Part shown: positions 16,884-24,231 of the stretch, piece by piece
How the letters are laid out: each line of letters starts with the position of its first letter
Position numbering within the stretch: the stretch's first letter is position 1
Notes under the pieces: generated by a model
Told to the model about the DNA's origin: nothing
The model's database searches: none
Seen by the model: the letters and a program-made list of their open reading frames with translations, nothing else
DNA from: Prosthecochloris sp.
GTDB lineage: Bacteria; Bacteroidota; Chlorobiia; Chlorobiales; Chlorobiaceae
NCBI GenBank assembly: GCA_004028745.1
Contig: RAZP01000006.1
Coordinates: 124,001 to 188,000, forward strand
Reading direction: 5' to 3'
DNA length: 64,000 nt
Position numbers and translations under genes: made by a program

Positions 16884-17699
16884 ATGAAACTCAAACAGGA
16901 ACAGGTCGAACAGTTTCAAGAGAAGGTTTTTGCATTTTATCGGGGCAACAAAAGGCAGTTTCCCTGGAGGGAGACAACCGATCGCTATGCAGTTATGGTT
17001 AGTGAGATAATGCTTCAGCAGACACAGGCTGAGCGTGTTATAGATAAATTTCTCATGTGGCTGGATCGTTTTCCCGACATCCTGTCCCTTGCGGATGCCT
17101 CACTGAAAGAAGTTTTATCTTATTGGAGCGGGCTCGGCTACAATGCCCGGGGGCAGCGTCTGCACCGTTGTGCAAAGATTATCGCCGATGAATATTCGTT
17201 GGTTGTGCCCTCCTCACCTGAAGAGCTGATCAGGCTTCCCGGTATTGGCGTCTACACGTCCCGTTCGATACCGGTTTTTGCGGACAATCTCGATATTGCA
17301 GCCGTCGATACCAATATCAGGAGAATATGTATCTATGAACTTGGACTACCTGAAACCATCAAGCCGGGTGAATTGCTTGCTGTTGCCGGGAAAGTGCTTC
17401 CGCGTGGACAAAGCCGGGAGTGGCATAACGCCTTGATGGATTATGGGGCCCTGGTAATGACCGGAAAAAAGACCGGGATACGGCCGCTCACCCGGCAATC
17501 AAGATTCAAGGGGTCGAAAAGGTGGTACAGGGGGAGCATTGTGAGGGATCTTGTCGGAACTGACGGAATGGTTCTGGAAGAGCTGACCGAACGATACGGA
17601 GAGCGGGTTGTTGCCGTTCTTGCCGAGCTTGAAAAGGAAGGACTTGTTGAGCGTTCTCCCGAAGACGCATCCAATCCTTATTACAGAATTCCGGAATGA
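16884..17699 (+). CDS. MutY-like HhH-GPD DNA glycosylase without Fe-S cysteines
   Basis: This 271-residue base-excision-repair glycosylase resembles MutY. FPWRETTDRYAVMVSEIMLQQTQ carries the catalytic glutamate region, the helix-hairpin-helix is LIRLPGIGVYTSRSI, and AAVDTNIRR has the catalytic aspartate. Where MutY and EndoIII have the four-cysteine Fe-S loop, this protein reads DYGALVMTGKKTGIRPLTRQ, with no cysteine. The MutY C-terminal NUDIX-like 8-oxoG-sensing domain is also missing; instead there is a short winged-helix-like tail (DGMVLEELTERYGERVVAVLAELEKEGLVERS). It may be a clusterless adenine or a different mismatch glycosylase. MITE-5 follows 15 bases after the stop. Confidence 0.8.
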   Translation: MKLKQEQVEQFQEKVFAFYRGNKRQFPWRETTDRYAVMVSEIMLQQTQAERVIDKFLMWLDRFPDILSLADASLKEVLSYWSGLGYNARGQRLHRCAKIIADEYSLVVPSSPEELIRLPGIGVYTSRSIPVFADNLDIAAVDTNIRRICIYELGLPETIKPGELLAVAGKVLPRGQSREWHNALMDYGALVMTGKKTGIRPLTRQSRFKGSKRWYRGSIVRDLVGTDGMVLEELTERYGERVVAVLAELEKEGLVERSPEDASNPYYRIPE

Positions 17700-17714
17700 C
17701 GGGGGCAGAATTAT

Positions 17715-17856
17715 GGGCACCTCTATTAATTGTCGTGAGCGGCCTGAAGACAAGGCGGACGGAGCGCAGAAACCGGAGTGTACACAGAGTACATGAGGAT
17801 TTCGAGTACCGCCCAACGAAGTATTCGGGGCGCGCAACAAATTAATAGAGGTGCCC
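17715..17856 (+). mobile_element. MITE-5 (142 bp), full-length reference copy
   Basis: The ends are perfect 17-bp inverted repeats, GGGCACCTCTATTAATT (left) and AATTAATAGAGGTGCCC (right). The flanks are TTAT (17711-17714) and TTAT (17857-17860). The interior reads GTCGTGAGCGGCCTGAAGAC, then a CCGGAGTGTACACAGAGTAC block, GAGTACCGCCCAACGAAG and GCGCGCAACA. No open frame of useful length lies inside. It fills most of the gap between the glycosylase and the Mut7-C gene. Confidence 0.92.
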
Positions 17857-17876
17857 TTATATTCAGCCGTTGACCC

Positions 17877-18638
17877 ATGTCAGACAAGTTCAATGTTTAT
17901 CTCGAGTTTACCCCGGCCCTGAGGTTTTTCCTTCATCAGGGATGTAAAAGCGGCACGGTGCAAAAGCAGTTGTCGCATGCGACATCCGTCAAAGATGTTG
18001 TTGAATCTTTCGGTGTGCCCCATACCGAAGTTGGAAAAATCAAAGTGAATGGCGAAACCGTTGGTTTCGGTTACCATATGTCTCCGGGTGACAGGGTAAC
18101 GGTCAGTCCTGTTGATCCGGCATCGTTTGGTGGTTTTGGGCTGCAGCCGGAACCGGGTGACAATCCTGCTTTTATCGCCGATGAACATCTTGCAAAACTT
18201 GTGCGCAGGATGAGAGTCCTTGGGCTTGACACACACCTTTTTTCAGGAGGTAGTGACCGGGACCTGCTTGCCTTGATGCAAAACGGGAACCGCATTCTGC
18301 TGACAAGGGACAGAAGGCTTCTTATGCATAATATCGTTCGATCGGGCTATTGCATTCGCTCAAGCGATGTTTTTCAGCAAGTATGCGAGGTTGTCAGACG
18401 GTACTGCCTTGCCGGGCGAATGCAGCCTTTCAGCAGGTGTCCTTCATGTAACGGTAAACTTGAAGTCGCCGATAAAATTTCGTTACTGAATCGCCTGGAG
18501 CCAAAAACCCGCCGTTACTATTGGAATTTTTTTCTGTGCGATTCCTGCGGGAAGATATTCTGGCGCGGGTCCCATGCTGAAAAACTTGAAAGTTTTGTTG
18601 CTGCCGTCAGGGAAGGGTGTAATTACTCTGAGTTATAA
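17877..18638 (+). CDS. Mut7-C RNase-domain protein with N-terminal ubiquitin-like domain
   Basis: This 253-residue protein has two recognisable parts. Residues 1-85 form a beta-grasp/Mut7-C ubiquitin-like domain (VKDVVESFGVPHTEVGKIKVNGETVGFGYHMSPGDRVTV). Residues 100-250 form a Mut7-C PIN-like RNase domain (FIADEHLAKLVRRMRVLGLDT, NRILLTRDRRLL) with two zinc-binding CxxC pairs (RCPSCNGK and LCDSCGKIFWRGSH). The acidic residues expected of a PIN-like nuclease (D in ADEHL, RD in TRDRRL) are present. Its cellular substrate is not known. It overlaps the convergent fadD gene by 16 bases and starts 20 bases after MITE-5. Confidence 0.85.
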   Translation: MSDKFNVYLEFTPALRFFLHQGCKSGTVQKQLSHATSVKDVVESFGVPHTEVGKIKVNGETVGFGYHMSPGDRVTVSPVDPASFGGFGLQPEPGDNPAFIADEHLAKLVRRMRVLGLDTHLFSGGSDRDLLALMQNGNRILLTRDRRLLMHNIVRSGYCIRSSDVFQQVCEVVRRYCLAGRMQPFSRCPSCNGKLEVADKISLLNRLEPKTRRYYWNFFLCDSCGKIFWRGSHAEKLESFVAAVREGCNYSEL

Positions 18639-20452
18639 AGTGAATTCATCGAGCCGAAGAGTGAATCGATCTCTCTTTCAAAAGTTTTATGTATCGCTTT
18701 CCGTTTCAGTTTCAGCGTCGGCGTCATGTGACCGTTTTCAATGGTAAAAGGCTCGTTCATCAGCAGGAACTTTCTTACTTTTTCATGTGCGGCAAGCTGT
18801 CTTGATATATTTCGCAGCAGTGATTCATATATCTTACGGATCTGCTTATGCTCGATGAGGTCGTTTCTTGTCTCGGCTGTGATCTGTTGTTCATCAGCAA
18901 AAGATTCCAGCTCGGAAAAATTGGGCACAATAAGAGCGATAAGAAACGGTTTTTTCTCCCCGGCAACCATTACCTGATCGACATATTTGTTTTCGGCAAT
19001 CAACTGCTCGATGGGGAGGGGAGCGATGTTTTTGCCACCGGATGTTACGATAATATGCTTCTTTCTGTCTGTGATTTTCAGATACTCGTCTTCGTCAAGC
19101 TCTCCGATATCGCCTGTGTGGAACCATCCGTCATAAATGACCTCATTGGTTGCTTCCTCGTCATTCCAGTAGCCTTTCATGATATTCGGACCGCGGAACA
19201 ATACTTCGCCGTCGCTGTCGATTTTAACAGTGACATTGTCAACAACCGGGCCAACAGTTCCGAACTTGACCTTTTCAGGCCGGTTGACATTGGTGACCGG
19301 TGATGTTTCGGTAAGTCCGTACCCTTCAAGTATGACGATGCCGAGGGCCTGAAAGAATTCTCCCACCTTCTGGGGAAGAGCGGCGCCACCGGAAACAAAG
19401 TAGCGAAGATGACCGCCGAATTTGTTGCGGATTGTGGAGTAAACAAGCTTGTCGGCGATTGTATGCTGCAGGGAAAGTATCGCCGAAGGTTTCCTTTTGT
19501 GCAGTTGTTTGTGGTACTCGATTCCGGTATCATAAGCCCACTTGAAAATTTTTTGTTTTACCGGACTTTCATTGTCTATCTGTTTCAGAATGTTTGTTTT
19601 TATCCGGTCGAAAAGCCGCGGGACGGTAAATATAATTGTAGGTTTTGCCTCGGCGATGTTCAATGATACGGTTTCAACGCTTTCTGCAAGGTAGATCTGG
19701 GCGCCGCATGCAAAAAGCAGGTAATAGCCCCCGGTTCTCTCATAGGCGTGGGAGAGCGGCAGGAAAGAAAGGCTTCTGTCGGATTCATCAAGCCGTATAA
19801 TTGAGGAGCACGACTTGACATTCTCACAGATATTGCGATGTGTCAGCATCACGCCTTTCGGCAAACCGGTGGTACCGGAAGTATAAATGATCGTGGCCGT
19901 ATCATCAGGCTTGACCATTGTATAACTGACATAATCGGGTGAGCTGTCAAGGATTGCACGGCCGGTTTTTTTCGCGTCGGAAAGCTCTGTAACGCCATCG
20001 ACCTTTTCGTCGAGGCGGTTCATAACGACAATGAACTCGAGATCCGGAAGATTTTGCCAGACAGAGAGTGCCTTGCCCAGCTGGAGCATGTTGGAAATGA
20101 TGATTGCCCTGGTTCCGGAGTCCTTGAGGATGTACTCTATCTGGTTAGGGGGCAGTGAAGGGTAAAGAGGGACATCGACAGCACCGATACTGAGGATTGC
20201 CATGTCCGAAAGGTACCAGCCGGGCCGGTTTTCCGAAAGTATGGCTACACGGTCTTTTGCCTCGATTCCTTTATGCTTCAGAAATGCCGCGAGAGTCGAT
20301 ACATCATTACTAAGAGAGTCATACGTGACTGGCTCATAAGCTCCATTGACCTTGCGGGCGATGGGGAATTTTTTTTCTTGACCTCTGTAATGGCGGAAAA
20401 CGTGGGTGAAGAGTTCCGGGAGTGTCTGGAATTCAGGATAAATAAGACCCAT
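18623..20452 (-). CDS. fadD: Long-chain fatty-acid--CoA ligase (AMP-binding)
   Basis: The enzyme activates fatty acids to acyl-CoA via an acyl-adenylate. It has 609 residues. The AMP-binding P-loop is TIIYTSGTTGLPKGVMLTH, followed by YERTGGYYLLFACG, the A5 motif GYGLTETSPVTNVN, WFHTGDIGELDEDEYLKITDRKKHIIVTSGGKNIAPLPIE and a C-terminal lysine region (TPTLKLKRKAIH). It is of the FACS subgroup common in Chlorobi and Bacteroidetes. No signal peptide or membrane segment is evident. The symbol is by function only; several paralogues usually exist. Confidence 0.9.
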   Translation of the reverse strand: MGLIYPEFQTLPELFTHVFRHYRGQEKKFPIARKVNGAYEPVTYDSLSNDVSTLAAFLKHKGIEAKDRVAILSENRPGWYLSDMAILSIGAVDVPLYPSLPPNQIEYILKDSGTRAIIISNMLQLGKALSVWQNLPDLEFIVVMNRLDEKVDGVTELSDAKKTGRAILDSSPDYVSYTMVKPDDTATIIYTSGTTGLPKGVMLTHRNICENVKSCSSIIRLDESDRSLSFLPLSHAYERTGGYYLLFACGAQIYLAESVETVSLNIAEAKPTIIFTVPRLFDRIKTNILKQIDNESPVKQKIFKWAYDTGIEYHKQLHKRKPSAILSLQHTIADKLVYSTIRNKFGGHLRYFVSGGAALPQKVGEFFQALGIVILEGYGLTETSPVTNVNRPEKVKFGTVGPVVDNVTVKIDSDGEVLFRGPNIMKGYWNDEEATNEVIYDGWFHTGDIGELDEDEYLKITDRKKHIIVTSGGKNIAPLPIEQLIAENKYVDQVMVAGEKKPFLIALIVPNFSELESFADEQQITAETRNDLIEHKQIRKIYESLLRNISRQLAAHEKVRKFLLMNEPFTIENGHMTPTLKLKRKAIHKTFEREIDSLFGSMNSLYNSE

Positions 20453-20662
20453 AAAGTACCTGGTTTAGAGCTATCGAATTTTACTGCTTCAACGTAACTG
20501 CCAACCGCATTTCCCAACTTGTCGGGATTTCAGGCGGGGGAAAGAACCAGGTGCGGTATAATGTCACAGGTTAGGCCAGCATTTCTCGTAAAAAAATATG
20601 TAACAATAGTTTGTTAGCTTTGCAAATTATTGTTGCTGTCATCCCCTGATTTCAGGGCACTT

Positions 20663-20944
20663 ATGCGTTCCTTTTTTCGGCATCCCGGAAACGTCCACCG
20701 GCTGGTCGTCACACCGGAGGGGATGAGGATGCCTGGATGGGAAGGTGAAATTGTCACCATTCCGGCTGCTATTCGCAAGGCAGCTCAACTGAAAGAAAGT
20801 GACATGCTGACGTTTGAAATCAAAGGAGATCATCTGGTCGTCCGTAAAATTACAGCTTCAGTCGATGTTTGTCTGGATGGAGTTTCGGGAATGCTCGATG
20901 ATTGGACTTCACCGGAGGATGAGAAGGCCTGGAAAGGCCTTTGA
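20663..20944 (+). CDS. AbrB/SpoVT-like swapped-hairpin DNA-binding protein
   Basis: A swapped-hairpin AbrB domain is visible: GEIVTIPAAIRKAAQLKESDMLTFEIKGDHLVVRKI, as in MazE-type antitoxins and transition-state regulators. The frame is open from TTG 20630; ATG 20663 (MRSFFRHPGNVHR) is assumed, giving 93 residues, although an internal start near 20729 would also keep the domain. The acidic, tryptophan-containing tail (LDDWTSPEDEKAWKGL) is like antitoxin tails that contact a toxin. No PIN or MazF toxin follows, so it is an orphan regulator or a remnant. Confidence 0.65.
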   Translation: MRSFFRHPGNVHRLVVTPEGMRMPGWEGEIVTIPAAIRKAAQLKESDMLTFEIKGDHLVVRKITASVDVCLDGVSGMLDDWTSPEDEKAWKGL

Positions 20945-20990
20945 TGGGTTTTTGGTTGATGAAAAAATAGATTTATAACTGACAAAGGAT

Positions 20991-21344
20991 ATGGTACAAT
21001 CTGAACACAATCTCGAAATGCACCTGCGAGATTTACGGGAACATTCATTCGAGTTTCACGACATGGTGCTCAGAATTCGATCTCTTTTTCTGGAAGCATG
21101 CCCCGGTTTGACGGAAGCGGTTAAATACGGAGGGATAGTTTTCCTGAAACAAAAAGAGCTGATCGGAGGTGTTTTTGTGTACAAAGAACATGTCTCGGTG
21201 GAGTTCAGTCAAGGCTCATCATTTCCAGATCCTGATGCAATCCTGGAAGGGAAAGGGAAGTACAGAAGGCATATCAAGCTGCACGACATGGAAGATATAG
21301 AGGTAAAGTATCTGGCAGACTTCATTACTGTGGCTTGTGGATAA
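20991..21344 (+). CDS. DUF1801 (YdhG-like) protein
   Basis: This small 117-residue protein matches the DUF1801 fold (YdhG/YjbR-like): LRDLREHSFEFHDMVLRIRSLFLEACPGLTEAVKYGGIVFLKQKELIGGVFVYKEHVSVEFSQGSSFPDP, with the closing GKYRRHIKLHDMEDIEVKYLADFI. No catalytic function is established for the family. It lies 46 bases after the AbrB-like gene and could share its transcript. A strong terminator follows. Confidence 0.75.
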   Translation: MVQSEHNLEMHLRDLREHSFEFHDMVLRIRSLFLEACPGLTEAVKYGGIVFLKQKELIGGVFVYKEHVSVEFSQGSSFPDPDAILEGKGKYRRHIKLHDMEDIEVKYLADFITVACG

Positions 21345-21350
21345 AGCCGA

Positions 21351-21374
21351 AAAAGCCCGTGTTTGCGGGCTTTT
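21351..21374. terminator. Bidirectional Rho-independent terminator
   Basis: AAAAGCCCG (21351-21359) pairs with CGGGCTTTT (21366-21374) around GTTTG, with A and T runs on opposite sides. It can stop both the plus-strand DUF1801 transcript and the minus-strand tRNA-Cys transcript. Confidence 0.85.
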
Positions 21375-21381
21375 CAGGTTG

Positions 21382-21452
21382 AGGCGAAGAGCGGATTCGA
21401 ACCGCTGTAAAAGGTTTTGCAGACCTCTGCCTAGCCACTCGGCCACTTCGCC
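21382..21452 (-). tRNA. tRNA-Cys (anticodon GCA)
   Basis: The reverse complement folds as a cloverleaf: acceptor GGCGAAG/CTTCGCC with discriminator T, a GCC...GGC D stem, anticodon stem GAGGT/ACCTT around CTGCAAA (anticodon GCA), and a T arm AGCGGTTCGAATCCGCT. It is 71 nt and CCA is not encoded. Confidence 0.95.
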
Positions 21453-21502
21453 CTGTATGTAGGGAGATAAATGTATGTAAAAAGACCAATGAATACAAAT
21501 GG

Positions 21503-21556
21503 TGGCACCTCGATTAATTTGTTGCGCACCATGATTACTTCGTTGGGCGGTGCTCG
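21503..21556 (-). mobile_element. MITE-6, truncated, forming the parA 3' end
   Basis: The left end (TGGCACCTCGATTAATTTGTTG) and CGCACCATGATTACTTCGTTG match MITE-3 and MITE-9 (the latter on the strand compared), and GGGCGGTGCTCGA continues the match to about 21556. There it runs directly into parA coding sequence with no right end. The parA stop codon and its last six or so codons lie inside it. Confidence 0.8.
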
Positions 21557-22290
21557 ATCTCGTTCATCAGCTCTTCCCATAGCTCCTGATACGCTATGGC
21601 TGCCGGTACATTGGGGCGGACAGCGTTGAGGGGGGCGCGATAGATCCCCATTTTCTCTACTTCCGAATTATAAGGTATGATCTGGCGCAGAAAACGCTTT
21701 TTTCCGCTGTACTCCTCAACGATCTCCCTGTGCATGGCCTTGCGGCGTTCGAACATGGTAAAGAATCCCTTGATTTTAGCAGTGTCGAGTTTGCATTCCT
21801 TGAAAAAATCAAGCAGCTGTTCAAAGGTCCTGAGTGACAAGGTAGTCGGAATAAGGGGAACAAGAATGACATCCGAAGCTGTAAAGACGCTTTCTGACAG
21901 AAGGGTAAGGTTTGGAGGGCAGTCAAAAAAGATGAACGGGTATTCCGTGTTCAGCTCCTTGATGTTGTTTTTCAGCTTTTTCTGGGGCTTTTTCTCTTCC
22001 AACAGCTCGATGTCCAGGTTTCTGTAAGAAAAATCGGCAGGAAGAAGGTCAAGGTTATCGAAGTCCGTTCCTTTGATGTTGTCGTAGATCTTTTTGTTGC
22101 CTTTGAGGAATTTTTTACTGCTGTATTTTTTGTTCGGAACAATACGGAAATAAAAGGAGCTTGCTCCCTGGGGGTCAAGGTCACAGATAAGCGTCGGCGG
22201 TTCACTGACGGAGGACAGATACGCAAGGTTTACTGCGGAGGCGGTTTTTCCAACGCCGCCCTTGATGCTGTAGAGTGCGATGGTTTTCAT
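21535..22290 (-). CDS. ParA/MinD-type ATPase paired with a CHAD protein
   Basis: This is a deviant-Walker ATPase for positioning DNA or large cytoplasmic cargo. ATG 22290 (MKTIALYSIKGGVGKTAS) starts right at the Walker A motif, two bases from the CHAD stop, so it is preferred over the open extension to 22362; it gives 251 residues. Other motifs are LICDLDPQGASSFYF and FIFFDCPPNLTLLSESV, followed by ILVPLIPTTLSLRTFEQL. There is no partner ParB. The C-terminus EIEHRPTK and stop come from a truncated MITE, so the native end has been lost or replaced. The CHAD partner points to polyphosphate as a possible cargo (inference). Confidence 0.85.
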   Translation of the reverse strand: MKTIALYSIKGGVGKTASAVNLAYLSSVSEPPTLICDLDPQGASSFYFRIVPNKKYSSKKFLKGNKKIYDNIKGTDFDNLDLLPADFSYRNLDIELLEEKKPQKKLKNNIKELNTEYPFIFFDCPPNLTLLSESVFTASDVILVPLIPTTLSLRTFEQLLDFFKECKLDTAKIKGFFTMFERRKAMHREIVEEYSGKKRFLRQIIPYNSEVEKMGIYRAPLNAVRPNVPAAIAYQELWEELMNEIEHRPTK

Positions 22291-22291
22291 A

Positions 22292-23857
22292 TTAGCGGTG
22301 TTTATTGAACAACTCGTTGAACAGCTCTTCTGTTTCCTGTCTGTCAAATGTATCAAACGCATCGTGGAAGCTCATCCGCACAGTTTCGCGCTCGTTGTAG
22401 AGGGCCGTTACCAGTCCTCCCAGTGAAGAAGCAAAAGGAATGTTGTCAGCTGTGCACTCGAGGTTTGAAAGATAAGAGTAGAGGTAGTTCTGCTGTACCG
22501 AAAGGTCAACGAAAACTCCAAGATTTTCCTGTAGTGTTTTTAACTGCCGGATTACCATCTGGAGTGTTTTGGCGGGGAATAGCGAGGCATAAAATTCCAG
22601 AAGGTAACGCAGCTTTTTGCAGTCAATGCGAAGAGCATGCAGTTCTGTATCGGTTGCTACGCGGCTGATATCCCTGCCGTGCCGGATAACTTTTTTCCAT
22701 GCTTTTTTAATTGAGGAAACTGCGACATCAGATGTTTTCCTCAATGCATCGGGAGTTGTATCGGGATCGGGGGACATATTGCCTTTGAGAAATGATTCCC
22801 ATTCTTGGAGGAACTGCCGGTAGTTTTCTGAACCCAGGTATTTTGAAAATGTTCTCAGTTCTTTTTTGTGCTGGTTCCTTAGATCCGTAAAAAAAGAATC
22901 CAGCGAATCTCGCATGGCTGCCGGAAGGAGATTTCTGAATCTTTCCGCCTGAAGCAGATAAACATCCTGGTCACGAAGGTTGTTGGTTCGTTTACCAAGC
23001 TCACGGAAAGCTTGTTTATATCGGGAAAGCTCATTTGGAGGGAAGATTCCTTTCAGTTGGGCAAGGATCGAACGGGTTCGGCGTATTGCAACCCGGTAAT
23101 CATGAAGAAACTCTGTATCGATGTTTTTTGGTATCCATGATTCATTGGCATGAATAACCTCAAGCGTTGAAAGCAGCAGTTCCCGGGCTGAATCCTGTAT
23201 GGTATTACCCGGCTTGAGCTTGACGGAGGGTTTTGACGAATAGCTGCCGGGTACAGAACTGACAGCGTCAAGGACGGCTGTGTAAAAGTCCTGGTAAGTG
23301 GTTTTCCCGGAATACGCCGGGTTACTTTTCAGGCATTCGGCAAGTGTTTCGAGCTCTTTCGGGTAGCCTCTTACGGGATTCAGCCGCACATATGCAAGAG
23401 GTTTTTGAGCGTTTGAGGGTTTGGGCTGCAAAATCGAGAGCAGTTCTATAGAGGCTACGGTTTTCTGGTTTTCGTCAAGTGCTCGCCAGGTGGCGATCTC
23501 CGTTTTGACAGATCCAAGCCGGATAAAAGCCCTGAGCCTGGAGAGGGTTTTAAGCATTGAAACTGTTTTTTCCTCGGCAATATCCTCCGGGAAAAAACTC
23601 TGTGGTGCTTTTCGGAGAGGAGAGGAGCCTATTTCACTGCCGTTTTTCAGGTCAACAAGGTTCAGCCTTTGGCAGCATAGAACAATAGCGTTTTTTTTAT
23701 TCCAAGCCTTCCAGTCAAAAGTATCGTAACAATGAAGCAACTCCTTTTTTAAAGGTTCTGCCTGAAGTGAAAAAGGAATGTCCACGCCTTTGAAAAACTC
23801 AGGCAGACCGGATGTATCCGATATACTGAAATACTCAGGCTTTAGACTTGTTCTCAT
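22292..23857 (-). CDS. CHAD-domain protein
   Basis: CHAD domains are helical, histidine-rich and bind polyphosphate. In this 521-residue protein the CHAD domain spans roughly residues 210-510: FLHDYRVAIRRTRSILAQLKGIF, FRELGKRTNNLRDQDVYLL, ELHALRIDCKKLRYLLEFYASLF and LKTLQENLGVFVDLSVQQNYL. The first 200 residues have no firm match but occupy the place of the CYTH domain that often precedes CHAD and may be a degenerate one. The ATG overlaps the target duplication of MITE-7, and the element's AGAGGTG lies 6 bases upstream as the only good ribosome-binding site. The parA gene follows immediately. Confidence 0.82.
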   Translation of the reverse strand: MRTSLKPEYFSISDTSGLPEFFKGVDIPFSLQAEPLKKELLHCYDTFDWKAWNKKNAIVLCCQRLNLVDLKNGSEIGSSPLRKAPQSFFPEDIAEEKTVSMLKTLSRLRAFIRLGSVKTEIATWRALDENQKTVASIELLSILQPKPSNAQKPLAYVRLNPVRGYPKELETLAECLKSNPAYSGKTTYQDFYTAVLDAVSSVPGSYSSKPSVKLKPGNTIQDSARELLLSTLEVIHANESWIPKNIDTEFLHDYRVAIRRTRSILAQLKGIFPPNELSRYKQAFRELGKRTNNLRDQDVYLLQAERFRNLLPAAMRDSLDSFFTDLRNQHKKELRTFSKYLGSENYRQFLQEWESFLKGNMSPDPDTTPDALRKTSDVAVSSIKKAWKKVIRHGRDISRVATDTELHALRIDCKKLRYLLEFYASLFPAKTLQMVIRQLKTLQENLGVFVDLSVQQNYLYSYLSNLECTADNIPFASSLGGLVTALYNERETVRMSFHDAFDTFDRQETEELFNELFNKHR

Positions 23858-23859
23858 AA

Positions 23860-24001
23860 GGGCACCTCTATTAATTGTCGTGAGCGACCTGAAGACAAGG
23901 CGGACGGAACGCAGGAACCGGGGTGTACACAGAGTACATGAGGATTTCGGGTACCGCCCAACGAAGTATTCGGGGCGCGCAACAAATTAATAGGGGTGCC
24001 C
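23860..24001 (+). mobile_element. MITE-7 (142 bp), abutting the CHAD start
   Basis: Left end GGGCACCTCTATTAATTGTC, right end AAATTAATAGGGGTGCCC; flanks ATAA (23856-23859) and ATAA (24002-24005). It is nearly identical to MITE-5 throughout. On the minus strand its left end reads AATAGAGGTGCCC-TT-ATG into the CHAD gene, so the terminal repeat provides a Shine-Dalgarno-like GAGGTG. From 24006 to the next gene at 24232 I see no gene. Confidence 0.92.
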
Positions 24002-24231
24002 ATAAAAAAGAGGTAATAGGTGGCTGCCCGGCAAGTTACCACTTAATATAGTAATTACTTCTTGTTGCAGTATATCTTGAAGGCTAAATATGCGGCCAAT
24101 TTCCTGGTTGGCTGATGAATCTTTCAAACCTGCACAACCGCTTTTAAAAAGGCCGACTTTTTCTTAAGTTATGCCTTTCTAATTTTCATTTATTACAGCC
24201 TCTTTGCTAATCAGCATCAGGATGTTGCCCT

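Noticed and set aside
17715..17856. Integron attC-like sites: the MITEs contain GCCCAAC, GCGCAAC and GTTAGGC motifs resembling R/L boxes.
   Set aside because: The motifs are not arranged as the inverted R''-L''/L'-R' pairs of an attC, copies are not spaced between gene cassettes, and the matching 4-bp flanking duplications point to transposition.
20663..21344. AbrB-like and DUF1801 genes as a toxin-antitoxin pair.
   Set aside because: DUF1801 proteins are not known toxins and the order and spacing (46 bases) are not typical; they are described as separate genes.
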